Shown piece after piece: positions 26,001 through 37,300 of a stretch of DNA of 64,000 bases (the stretch's first letter is position 1; every line of letters begins with the position of its first letter). The DNA comes from Balanoglossus misakiensis. Its lineage: Eukaryota; Hemichordata. The position numbers were made by a program, and so were the translations under genes. The notes under the pieces are model-generated. The model had not been told where the DNA came from. It ran no database searches and worked only from the letters and a program-made list of their open reading frames with translations. The stretch covers positions 372,001-436,000 of the forward strand of contig CM082589.2 in assembly GCA_040954595.2 (NCBI GenBank). The letters are read 5' to 3'.

Positions 26001-29000
26001 TCCATCATACAAGCTGCTAATCGTTCATCTATCTTGCTCTGCATATTTGACATGTATTCTTGCTTATCTGCCTTACATTTTTCAGTCAACTTTGCAATGT
26101 CAGTTTCATGTTCTTTCTCAAGTAGCTGCCTCAGACATTCAAGTTCCTGTTTTTTCTGTGTTTCGAATGTCTCTTTCATTTCCTCGACATCCTTGGCATG
26201 TTTCAGTTCCATTTCGTTCCTCATTTCACCTTTCTCCCTCTTAGATTCCTCAACCATAGTTTTCATTTTCCCTTCATAGTCACATTTCAATTTCTCAGTT
26301 TCTTCCTTGAGTACACTTGTCACCCTCTTCTCTGTTTCTTGCACAACGTTCCTCTCTTCAATCTCAGCTTCTGCTCTCAATCTCATTTCCAATTCCTTCT
26401 TACTTCTTTCAAAGCCAGCTGTTAAATCTTTAGCAAGCTGATCTTTCTCAAGTGCCAACTCAGCGATTACTTTCTCTTTGGCCTTGATATCCACACTCAT
26501 TTCTTGGATCTGGCTGCTGAGATCCTGTTTGATGACAGCTACGGCGTTGCTTTTTTCATCCAGGAATTTTTTCGACAATTCTTGCATTTGACTTTCATAG
26601 TTTTGTTGTAATGCATGAGCATTGTCTCCACTACATTTCAACTCCTCTTTCAACTGTGTCGCTTGTTGTTCTAATCTCGTACACTGACTGAGTTGTTCTT
26701 GAAGTTTCTTTTGATACACCTCTTCCATTTCATTGCTACTTTGTTTCACTTTTTCAACTGTGACTTTCAAGTCCTGTTTTTCTCTCTCGTGTTCCACCTT
26801 GACAGTATTCACTGCCTGGATAAACTTATCCCTGGCATCTCCCACAAATGTTCCATACTTTGTTCTCTCTTCCTTGATGTCTGCCTCTATACTCTTCATA
26901 TCCAACTTCATTTCAGATCTAGTCTTCTCCAGACTTAGCAAAAGTTTCTTGAATTTTTCCTGTTCATTGAGTAAGCTGGTTTTGGTAGCTTCTAGTTCTT
27001 GTTGCACTTTGATGAGTTGTACAGATTTCTGCATCAGATTTGTTTGTAGATCAGTTGTGACTGCAGATACTCCTTCATGTCTGCCAAGAGTGGTCAATTC
27101 TGGTAGAAGACTCTGAGATGCAGACATAAATTCCTCATTCTGATCAGTCAGTGATAAAAACAGTGACCTGTCTGACTGTGTGGGTGTTGTGTCTTTACTG
27201 CTCTCTTGAACTCTTTCATCAGTTTTGATCAAAGACTGTCTTTGTTCTTCGGCCATTTTGTGAAACTCTTCATCCAGGACATTCTCAACTTTCTCAAAAC
27301 TAAGACTAAGTCTCTTCAAATCATCCTCCTCTTCCCCCTTAGAGTCCTTGGTTACCTTGGCAACATCTGTTCCATCTTTGTGATGTGACGAGTCAGCAAC
27401 TGCAATCGGTGATGCATCATTCCCCTCGGGTAATTCCTTCAACGGACTCCGTGCAGTCAAACTTTTAAGTATCAGTACTTCCTGATGATGTTCTTCAAAT
27501 GCCTTCTTGAAGTTTTCAACGCTTGGAACTCGTAGAAGATTGGAAAGCTCTGGCACTTGTTGTCTCAACTGTGAGATGTCTGTGTCTGTAATGTCTGGCA
27601 ACTTGCTATCAAAGGATTCTGGCATTTCACTCTGGTGTGGAGATGAAAATACAAAAAGTCATGAATTTCTGTAAAGGACAAAGAGTGGATAACTGGAGTA
27701 TGAATTACTCAAACTTTTTTCAGATGTAAGTAAATTGAATGCTTTGTCTACTTACAGCAAAGGCTGATGGATAATCATCAATTCCTGGGAATAATCCATG
27801 TAGGAAATGTTTTCCCATGATGGCTGCAAATTCCATTCTCCTGGACACTTCCTGTCCTTGGATGTGACTGGATTCATCAGTCAGTTTTGTCGCCCACTGT
27901 TTAAAATAAATATTGATTGCATCAGCAAATGAATTCTCATTCAGTTTAACCTCTTGAACTCCTTAAAGGTTGACGATCATCTTATGTGCATGTGCCTAAC
28001 CAGAGACTCTGGTTACAAAAATTGTATATAGTCAATGCCATAAAGCAGTGTGCTGTCTTAACAAGATGTGACTCTATAACCAACCTGCATAAATTTACTT
28101 GAGTACAGTTTCCTTCTGTAGACTTCCACCACAGCCATTGCATACAGTTTTGGTGACATATCAATTTGTTCAACAACTTCAAGCCGTCGTCGCAACCTCT
28201 TCAGATTCTCATGATATATCACCATTTTACTGTCAATGTCTGAAATTTGCTTCTCAACATACATTATCCACCTGTAAGAGCAAAGAAATTTTCATTTCTC
28301 TGAAGTATGAAATAATATGCAAACTCTCATGCTGAAGGTTGTCACTGCAATGAATTCAAAGCCACATGCAGTTAGGAGACTGGACATGAGATTGTTTGTT
28401 TCTATATTTGACGATGCATATTAATTGTATCAGTCTGTACACATATAAGTATTACCTCAGTCTTGCATGTAAATTGACTGACAATTCTTCTTTGGCAAGA
28501 GTACATCGTCGTCTGATATCCCGGAGTTGGCTGTGATTTTTTAACATGACCATTAACTGTTTTTGATGACTTGAGCAGAGATCAGGTAATATAGATGGGT
28601 CATTCAGTATTCTAACTCTCTCCTGGTTCTGAACAAATCCCTGCATGGGTTATAAAATCAGTAACAACAAATACATGTACATATTGAATAACTTTGAAAA
28701 TTAGCCCGCTGTAAATGCATTTTTGACATTAAATGCAATTACAGTCAGGAAGGCAGTATTGATTTCTGTCATTAGATGTAAATAAATGAGGTAACCCATT
28801 CTTAAGACTGTGTGTCAACTGATGTAAGATTAAAAGCCCACTCCATTTTCCCCTTATTTTACATATTCAGACACATGTTTACATGCAAAACAAAAACTAA
28901 TGATTCAGTTTCCGACAACAAACAGTAAAATACTTACCTGTGCCATTTCCCCTTGATCTTGCACTATTTTCCTAGCACCAGCCATTAATTGTTCCAATCC

Positions 29001-31666
29001 ATACAGTCTATCACCAAGACCTTTGATTTCTTTCATACTGGCATTATCTACACCCTCTGATAATATACAAAATATTTTTGTGACTTTCATCCCTCCGTCT
29101 CTGTCTAGAGGTCTGGCATTACTCATGATCACAGTGAGGTCGGACACAACCATTATGTTGAAAAAGGTAAGGCTGATTTGAAGGGAATGTGGCATTTAAA
29201 AGACGTCAGAACTATCTGACTGACTTCCAAATATTTAAAGAATTTATCAGTTTTTCTCTCTCTTCACATAATTGTCTGCATTATCCATCCATTATCAAAA
29301 TGATTTCATTTCTATTAAGTCACTTACCTAAGGCAGTGTTGATCTCTGTCATCAGATTGTTCAAAACAGATTCATCAAACTGAAGAAAGATAAAAAAGAA
29401 AGGAGTTCATTCTCAGTTCTCTCTGTCACTGAGCACTCTGTTCCTCTCACTCTCTTTGTCTAAACGTAAAATGAATATCCACGATGTAGAAACAACGGCC
29501 ATAATCAACAACTTCAATAACTCTAACAGGAAGTGATCTTAATCATGATAATAGCAACTATATTTTCGATACTGAATTACTCCCTGAATTCATTAATGTG
29601 TTTAATACTTTTACTTTTATATTCCCACACATATAATAATCAGATTCAGATCAATTTTACCTGTTCCAAAGCTTTTAAACAGTGTTCAGCCATCTGCTGC
29701 AAAGTACTTCTCTGATCCTACAAATAATAAAAAGAGCAAATGTTCACATCCATAATTGAGGAACACTCCATGGTATCTCTATGTTCCCTTAACCCTTCAC
29801 CACCATGGTTAGGTCCAACTCCATTGTTTTTTTACTATTAAGTTGGACCTCTTAACACGGAAATGGGGGTGTCATTATAGGAAGGATCATTTACAAAACT
29901 CAGACTGTATGGATCCAGTCTTCCTTGATTTTCAACGTTTTACTAGATGTGAAACTGACACATTCAAAATGTAGCTATTGTGGTAACTATCCTTACCTGA
30001 CTACTGATCCACTGTAGCAATGTGATGCATTTCGAAAGGTCGGTTGGTCTTTCTTGTTGTTGTCTTGGTGACAGACATGGGAGGAGGGGCATTTTGGACA
30101 GCAGAGCCAAGACTGTGTTAAAGTCGCTTAACATGGTAAAATACTGTGCTCTTGTCAAGAGGAAATCTTCAAAGTTCTGCTTGAAAATTGTCGATCTTTG
30201 TCTAAAAGCACTGTAGAGAAATAAAGGTAAAATGACTATTAATGTGGGATTGTTTTCATTTACTTAAACCAACAGTAGCTTTACACAGATCAGATTGAAA
30301 TTTAGCTTTGCTGGAATAGAATTTCAGTTCTCATAACTGCAAACATTTTCTAACTGGACCACAAAAACCACCTAGCCTTACCTACTAATGTCTTCTAAGT
30401 TGGCAACTACAGCTGCCCAGCCTTGCTGCTGTAAATGTTGATCGTGGACCAAACTTTCACAACATGAAACTTCTTCTTGGGCCAAGTCAGCGATTTGCTG
30501 TCAGGATAGACATTATTAATACGATTTCGAACATGAAATACTCGAAAATTATACACTGTAAATCAATTTCATGACATGCATGTAACAGGGTCTAATCAGT
30601 ACCTGTACTAATAGGCCTTGAGAAAACAGCAAATGTTACCAACATTAATGTGTTTTTTTCTGACGTCCGATTATTATTTTAAATTTAAAACAAATGTACA
30701 ATATACACAAACATAATTGATTATTCTCCTAGAAATTCATGTACAGTCAATCTTTCAGGGAAATACAACTCACCAAAGCCAGTTGTACCCTTGACACAAC
30801 TGTTTCAAAAGATGGTTGCATAATTAGTGAGCCTTCCACCTGATATTTGAGATCACCATCAGATCCAGCGTAGACACTTGGAGATGGTGGCGCTGCAGAT
30901 TCTATGGTACTCTTACTAAATAGAAATATGGGATTGGTATCCTGAAAATGTAAAATATCAAACCGACATGGTAACAATCCAAGTTGGATTTTCTAAGATA
31001 ACACTTATTTCATGCGACTGATAAGTTTAACAATACCTACCGTTCCAGCATGATAACTGCAGACTCTCATAACAGGATCTAAATTTTCACCACCGCTTAT
31101 CAACAACACTTGTTTGTCAACAGGAATCTGGCACTCATCAGCAATAGCTGCTTGCAGGTGACTTACACTGAAAAGAAAACAAATGAGCATTTAACCCTCT
31201 TTACCACCATTTCTTGCTCCAACTCTTACACTGCAGAATGCATGAACCCGGAATGATCTAAATATCACCAAGCTGTCACCAACACACATATTGGTGTATA
31301 CCTTGGTGTTAAACAATAAAAACTGACAGACAGCTTAAAATGACCTTGAATAACTATGTGGGTGGATCTTTCATTTTCAAAACTAGTCATGTTATTGTAT
31401 TCCACCATACTCTCAGTGTCCAAAGTACACCATTATCAAATAGTAACAGACACTTCTGTCATTTTTACAGGTACAAAGTACAAGCCTCTGTTTCTGCTAA
31501 CATATGCAAATTTACCCCTATATATCATGTGTGGAGTTACACCTGGCAACTTAAATCTTATTTAATTGACATTATTTCAAAGTATCAAACTATCTTACCT
31601 TTCAACAGCCAGATTCATATCAAAGTTGAGCATAGTGCCGGTATCAACAAGAAAGATGTACAACAT
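23072..31666 (-). CDS. RB1CC1: RB1-inducible coiled-coil protein 1 / FIP200, autophagy-initiation scaffold
   Basis: Scaffold of the ULK1-ATG13-ATG101 kinase complex that starts autophagosome formation (functional equivalent of yeast Atg11/Atg17). Coding exons, 5' to 3': 31666-31599, 31167-31041, 30941-30774, 30497-30382, 30210-29997, 29717-29661, 29379-29328, 29056-28938, 28640-28456, 28271-28085, 27896-27756, 27631-25398, 25282-25180, 24927-24875, 24366-24220, 23597-23546, 23149-23072; all phases agree, giving about 1366 residues (human about 1590). The N-terminus is the ubiquitin-like region. The ATG17-like part carries GLGDRLYGLEQLM, PDLCSSHQKQLM and MAVVEVYRRKLY. The 2.2-kb exon (residues about 479-1223) is almost all charged coiled coil. 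The last 91 residues form the Claw domain, which binds selective-autophagy receptors (GDIVLICFDE, KEYCQAKK, GTKFYRVKA). An AG acceptor at 31722-31723 implies an upstream non-coding exon. Confidence 0.95.
23855..24157. mobile_element. Long-terminal-inverted-repeat element in an RB1CC1 intron
   Basis: The two halves of this 300-bp segment are near-perfect inverse copies of about 120-130 bp. CAGCAACAAACGGCAAAC near 23859 pairs with GTTTGGCATTTGTTGCTAG near 24156, and GACAAAGAGGCG at about 23949 pairs with CGCCTCTTTGTC at about 24051. The centre is a 60-base pyrimidine-rich spacer. There is no coding capacity. It is a foldback/MITE-type insertion; flanking duplications are not clear. Confidence 0.75.
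24661..24739. repeat. 26-bp tandem repeat, three copies
   Basis: Three consecutive copies of a 26-bp unit containing AAATTCAACATGGCTGCCAA lie in the RB1CC1 intron between exons 24927-24875 and 24366-24220. Only one or two bases differ between copies. No function is apparent. Confidence 0.85.
29789..29875. mobile_element. Short hairpin MITE-like repeat, copy 2 (in RB1CC1 intron)
   Basis: Matches the copy at 16-110 in the core TCCAACTCCATTGTTTT and in the right half GGACCTCTTAACACGGAAAT. The internal inverted pair AGGTCCAACT/AGTTGGACCT is clearest here. The right terminal inverted repeat is degraded. Confidence 0.5.
31189..31225. mobile_element. Possible remnant of the same hairpin repeat
   Basis: AACCCTCTTTACCACCATT followed by GCTCCAACTC resembles the left half of the three longer copies; nothing is left of the right half. 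It lies just upstream of the RB1CC1 exon 31167-31041. Confidence 0.3.
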
Positions 31667-32897
31667 GGTTGTAACTTAGTCTCTTACAAGGTCACTTGCA
31701 ACTTGTTATTCTGATGGTGAACTGAAAATAAAATACAAATTAATCAATGTACAAAGCATGTCATCTAGATTGAAATATCACTCAGACAAAAAGATTTGCC
31801 TTTTGAAGAAATTTGTTGCATAAAATGTACAAACCACAAAACAATGAATCAGATATCAACACATTTCTAATCATTGGAACAAGAGTCATGATATCAAAAC
31901 CACAAATGTTGATTTCTTTACACCTGTCCAATTTTAAAGGCTGCTCTCTTTGGACGCAGATGACTTACAATAGATGGACAAATTCAACCAACGTAAGCGG
32001 ACTGCAGGTCAAATCAATTTTTTGCGTAATAACCAAGACGTAAAATAAACTTGCCTACAGTGTAGTGATCGTCTGCAATATTTGGAAGTGGTGACGTCAG
32101 CTTTATTATTGAAACAAATGTGTCATCACACAGGTCACACCAAAGGTGAGGCTGACACGACTTTAGATCTGATCTCTCTCCCCTCTCTGTCTCCCCCCTC
32201 TCAGAAAGACGACAATATTATCAGTGCGGAATATTGTGTGAATATACAGCAGGTGTATATATGTATCCACTTATATGCAAATACATTTAAATACTGAGCC
32301 TGAGGTCACAGATTACTCGTTATTCAATTACGTTTTCTGGGGGGTATCGTGGACAGTCAGGCTGTCAGCTTATAAATTCTAGTGCTGATTATGTTACTAT
32401 TGATATTGGCATTCACGTTCCTATGATTAAAAAAGAAGTGGTAATTATTTACCCTTATATTAACCGATTAACGCCTCGCTCGAACAGGAAGGACTCTGCT
32501 CCGTCGGATACACCATCTTGCAAATCGCCATATTTGTACCCTTTAGGTACATTAACATTACTAGAAAAATTCAAAACCGAATACCTAGGGGGCTTATTTT
32601 CCCATCTTCATTTCTACTCCAATATTCGCCAAATTTTCCCCTGCTTTTGTCATATTTTGCATCAAGATAACCTTACAAAATCTTACTATTAACTAATTTT
32701 GTTAAATATTATTAGTGAAAAAATATTTATAAAAGGGGAATTTCTTCGAAAAAAATGTTATTCCCCCCTCCCAATCTGTTGATTGAATCGTGTGTCTGAA
32801 AATGCAATTTTGAAAGACGCCGAACACAAACACCTTGACATCGACACGAGGGTAAGACTTGTTAAACTTTCGCGATTCCGTGCGTTTAACGATAATC
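31667..32897. promoter_or_regulatory. Divergent intergenic region between RB1CC1 and SF3B5
   Basis: RB1CC1 (-) and SF3B5 (+) start codons face away from each other across 1.23 kb. On the RB1CC1 side an AG acceptor at 31722-31723 suggests a non-coding first exon somewhere in 31900-32100. A full CRE-type octamer TGACGTCA at 32092-32099 is the only recognisable factor site. The rest is AT-rich with no repeat or gene. A shared promoter is inferred from the arrangement, not shown. Confidence 0.4.
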
Positions 32898-33161
32898 ATG
32901 GGCGACAGATACAATATTCACAGTCAGCTGGAACATTTGCAGTCGAAATACATCGGCACTGGACACGCGGATACCACGAAATGGGACTGGATGACCAACC
33001 AACACCGAGACAGCTTTTGTAGCTACATCGGCCATTATGACATGCTGAACTATTTCGCTCTCGTGGAAAACGAAAGTAAAGCTCGGGTGCGCTTCAACCT
33101 GATGGAAAAACTGTTGCAGCCATGTGGACCACCTCCCGATAAACCTGAAGACCAACTTTGA
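32898..33161 (+). CDS. SF3B5: Splicing factor 3B subunit 5 (SF3b10)
   Basis: Small subunit of SF3b, the U2 snRNP subcomplex that recognises the intron branch point; it packs against SF3B1 in the nucleus. A single uninterrupted 87-residue frame, as in other animals, where the gene is also intronless and 86 residues long. The whole protein is recognisable: SQLEHLQSKYIGTGHADTTK, NQHRDSFCSYIGH, NESKARVRFNLMEKLLQPCG. The start at 32898 is set by alignment with the family N-terminus (MxDRYxIHSQ); an in-frame upstream ATG at 32859 would add 13 unrelated residues. Confidence 0.97.
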   Translation: MGDRYNIHSQLEHLQSKYIGTGHADTTKWDWMTNQHRDSFCSYIGHYDMLNYFALVENESKARVRFNLMEKLLQPCGPPPDKPEDQL

Positions 33162-33740
33162 ACTTTTCTTGTGATTGGATGAAGTCCTGCAAGACTTGAC
33201 AACAGTGCTGGGCACCAGACGTCCAAATATTGTTCAAATCCCTAACCCTACCCAGATGTGCCATTTCAAAATGTGTGTGGAATTCTACAGTCAGGATCGT
33301 AGCTGTGTCAGTATTCAGGAAATGATCATATATGCGTGCTAAATGTTTGACACTTCGCATGATATCAGTACTCTTGTTACCTTCTAACAAACCCGATGAA
33401 CCGAACTTGTGATTGTGTTGCAATGGAGGAGTTCGGTGCACTTGCAGCCATGACTCAACTGAGGATCACGCCAACAGTTTTTACTGTTAAACAGATGCAT
33501 AACGTGGGAACTTCATAATGCAGTATGTGTCCTGTTGAATGCCTGCAACATTTTCCAATCCATAGTTTAGCAACATTACAGCAGCAGTTCATCCGATTGG
33601 ACAAAGCCATGCAACTTTCATTGATCAACGTTTCCATGACACAGTATCAAAGAACTCTTATGTTAATCATTTTTGCGTGTGATATTTGCATCATTGGGTA
33701 CATTTTCCAGTTTTAGAAATAAAGATTATTCTTTCAAGCA
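33162..33740 (+). other. SF3B5: SF3B5 3' untranslated region
   Basis: No coding signal. AATAAA in the context TTTTAGAAATAAAGATT at about 33717-33723 provides a likely polyadenylation signal about 560 bases after the stop. Confidence 0.55.
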
Positions 33741-34390
33741 AAGACTACTGTAGTTTTCATTCACTCCCATGTGGGTCTTTGCAACCAGAAGGATATGAAT
33801 GTCTAACAAAAAAAGTATGTGTAACAAACACACACAAACAATGAGGTAGATATGGACAGAAGGAGTAGAAATAACACGGTAATGAGCAAATGTTTAATTT
33901 TACAGTAGCATATTTTTTATTGAAGGTATTTCAAGGACTAAAACTTACAGAAAAAACCTATCTTGTAAAACGGTACTTAAATACAAATGAAAGGAGAATG
34001 TAACTAGGATCACAATTTTAAAATGAAATGTACACTTACACTTTAAATACTAAAAAAGTACATTGTACTGAAAACCAAAAAGGAAATGTGTTCAAGTTGT
34101 CAACGCGTCGTACAGCATTACTGCTTGGACGAGTTCAGCATAATCAGTTCAAGACGTTGGTGGTGTACTTCACGTTCGTAAAGAACACATCGGTACATTG
34201 CGCACCGTTCACAAAGCGCAGCTCTTTCAGTGTTCGAGGTTTATTGACAAGCAGACCCCACTGAGGTAGAACAAATTGAGACTTGGTCCAAAACTCAATG
34301 TCATATTACAAGACTATTTATGACCCAGCAAAAAGTCCCTCCATTTCAAAAGTCTAAGTGCTCCATCAAAATGAGCTGGTTTTTTTTCGA
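33741..34390. other. Intergenic DNA and 3'UTR of the glycine-rich gene
   Basis: The two flanking genes converge here. On the minus strand AATAAA (34245-34240) lies 145 bases after the stop of the glycine-rich gene and probably ends its transcript. The remainder (33741-34225) is AT-rich and featureless. Confidence 0.5.
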
Positions 34391-37300
34391 CTACGGGGCA
34401 ACATCAAAAATGTTCAAACTACCACCACTCCTTGATGTGGAAAATTCTCTGCTGATAATCATGTAGCCGGACCCGTTATTGGCACCACTCTGTTCGTATT
34501 TGTCACTTCCACTGTTAAAAGATCCGCCACCCCCAGCACAGCTTCCCGTGTAGTAGTCCCCACTGCCACCACCAGAAAAGCCACCACCACCACCAGGTCC
34601 ACCACCACCAGAACGAGCACCACCACCCCCTCCGAAACCACCATTAAGATTGCTGTTACCACCCTCTCCACCATGACCGCCTTCTATCAAAGAAAACCCA
34701 CCATGTTTTCCATTGTTTTCCTGCCACCCTCCACCTCTACTCAGTAAACCCCCTCCCCCACCACCTGCGTATTTATAATGAACCGAGGGCGCTCCTTGTC
34801 CATCATGGCCACCTTGAAAGCCACGCCCACCACCGGGGTTGCCAGTGGTTGATTTTGTTCCATCACAAAGAGGGTCTCTCTTTGTTTGCCAGAAACTACC
34901 TCCGCCGCCACCAGCGATAATGATGGGCGAGTTGTCTTCATCTGTAACAAATGTTCCGCCTCCACCCCCACTTGACAAGTTACTTTCGCCGTTTAAACCT
35001 TCTTGACCAACCAAAATACGCAACACCGTTCCTGTAATGAGCAAAGACGAATATACATGTAAATCGTTGTGTTTGATGAGAAACATGGCCTTGAAAAATA
35101 TGCAGGTGAAATGCAGTCGCATCCTAATCATGGGTAGTTGTGCCACTGGTAAACCAAAAACAGATACTAGAACAAGGACAAAAGTGTAGTTTCAAGTATC
35201 GCCGGTATTTGACTCAATGCTGTCCTATATTTAACACCGGCCAATAATTTATTCAATGGATTTTTTTAAAGTCAAGGAAATGCCTTTCCTGTTTTAATTT
35301 ACATTCTTTGGTCACGACGCATGGTGTGGTTAATACCACAAGTGACAAGCATCCGCAGAGCCTCCCACAACTGTAAGATTGTCGGACAATTGTGACCTAA
35401 TTCTATAGGGTCAAATGTTACTTGACGTCATTGAGAAAGAATTCATCTGCGCAACTCTGAGGATCAAATCAGGTATTGATGTTGGTTGAATGATGACGTC
35501 GTTACTGTCGGTGGCTATAAAACATGGGCACATTTAACTGGTTCACACTCGCTCCAAAATCAGCCGTTTTTTTTTGTTTGCATTCTTTTCTCGTCGACAT
35601 CCGCTTCGGATAACAGTGTACATGTATAGGTGGGCAACAATCAATCTGATTGAAGACAGAGAACAGAATCCTGGGCCAAAACTATCACCAGCGCCTAACT
35701 CTACATCTGATTTTGATCAGATTGGACAACAATGAACTTTATGCACATGTAAATGAGTTCGAGTTCGTGCGAAATGGGTTCACACCAAGTGTATGGAATC
35801 AACGTTATGAAAATGAAATATAATGCCCCACCTTTGCTAAAATGGAATGTTCCACGTATTAATGCACCCCTGCCGCGGTATGGTTTGTAAAGTTCACCAT
35901 CATAGCCACCTGCGGCACCTATAATAAAAGAAAAACCGCAAGAATTTTAAGTGCAAGTGAGTATTCTGAAATACAATAAAACAATTTCAGGACGTATTGT
36001 AAGCACACAGTCGCTCCCTGGAGGGACCGTGGTTGGCACAAGGTCAAAAGAAGATCATACCGGAGTAAACAACCGTCAAGTGACTGACACTTTCATTATT
36101 TCACTTTTATTCGGACTGTAGGTGTCCATAGAAACATGTGGTTTCACTATTCTCATTAACAATAAAGCTTCCTTAACTGTTGTTGAGTATGAGTTCTGCC
36201 GACTGAGGAAGGAACTGGTATGTTAACCTTCATATTATTTTCGCATTACGGCGTTTCCGAAACTTTTCGGAACTTTAACCTTGGGTACGCTGAACTCATA
36301 ATTGTACGCGGAAAACGTCACGTATGCAGTTCGAATTCGTACGGAAGGAAACAAAAATAGTAATTTTACTGCTATATAGTCATGCTCATTTTCGGGAAAT
36401 AAAGGGTCACTTTGATGTGGAAACTCTTAGCAAGACGGAAGGAGATGGACAACACACCGAATGAGTGGCTATCTCTTTGAAGGGTTTCCGTTTAGTATTT
36501 CCGAAGCATTCTTGCATTTTTTAATCATTGTATTAATCCATATGCCCACGGACCGTGATATGCCCTTGTATATAAACCGATGGATGACCAGACAACAACA
36601 CAGACGGCTGAATTACAGTCTACGCCACTGCTGAAACATGTGTTCATTAAACTATGCGACTCAGATCATGAATGAATAGCACGCGTGGTTTCGTTCAGCA
36701 GAGGTTCAAGCGGACTTCCTTTTATGGCAGCCGAAACACGTAATGTGGAGACATCGAGTAAATTCATTGGTTAATTGATCCGGATCAAAGGTGACTGGCT
36801 CTGCGCCAAGACCAATAGCAGACCGACCACTGAGTCAAAGGTGAATTCTATTAACACTTTTCTGTCACGAAGACATTCCGAACTATACGTCAGCATAACT
36901 GTTCATGACGGTTACAACTGCGAGGGTCAAAAGCGTTGATAAAAATTGTGATATAGTATTAGTAGTGACGTCACTCCTGTGATACACACCCATCATAATG
37001 TACTTTATTACACGAATACTGACCAAAGTCTACGGCGAGTCTTCTTTGTGGGAGATTTAATATCAAATTGAATCTCTCTGCGCCTCCGGTCACGATAAAT
37101 CAAACTTCAAAGTGGTCCATAATTTATTTCGATCGCCCATGTGCTGTACACCTCCATGTCGCAATCACTGTCAACAATGCCGCGTCACATGACACGTGTA
37201 TTACGTGCTGAGGACCATTTGAACAATCGCTTAGTAAATGGGTGCAGTATTGAGGTGAGCCAAATTTTGTGGGTGGATCGGAAACTTTTAAGAACGAAAG

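Noticed and set aside
25471-27388. Several hydrophobic plus-strand open frames of 60-127 codons
   Set aside because: They are antisense shadows of the long charged coiled-coil exon of RB1CC1.
34459-34971. Val-rich open frames overlapping the glycine-rich exon
   Set aside because: They are frame-shifted shadows of Gly codons (GGT/GGA runs); the real frame has a signal peptide, in-frame upstream exons and the glycine-rich domain motifs.
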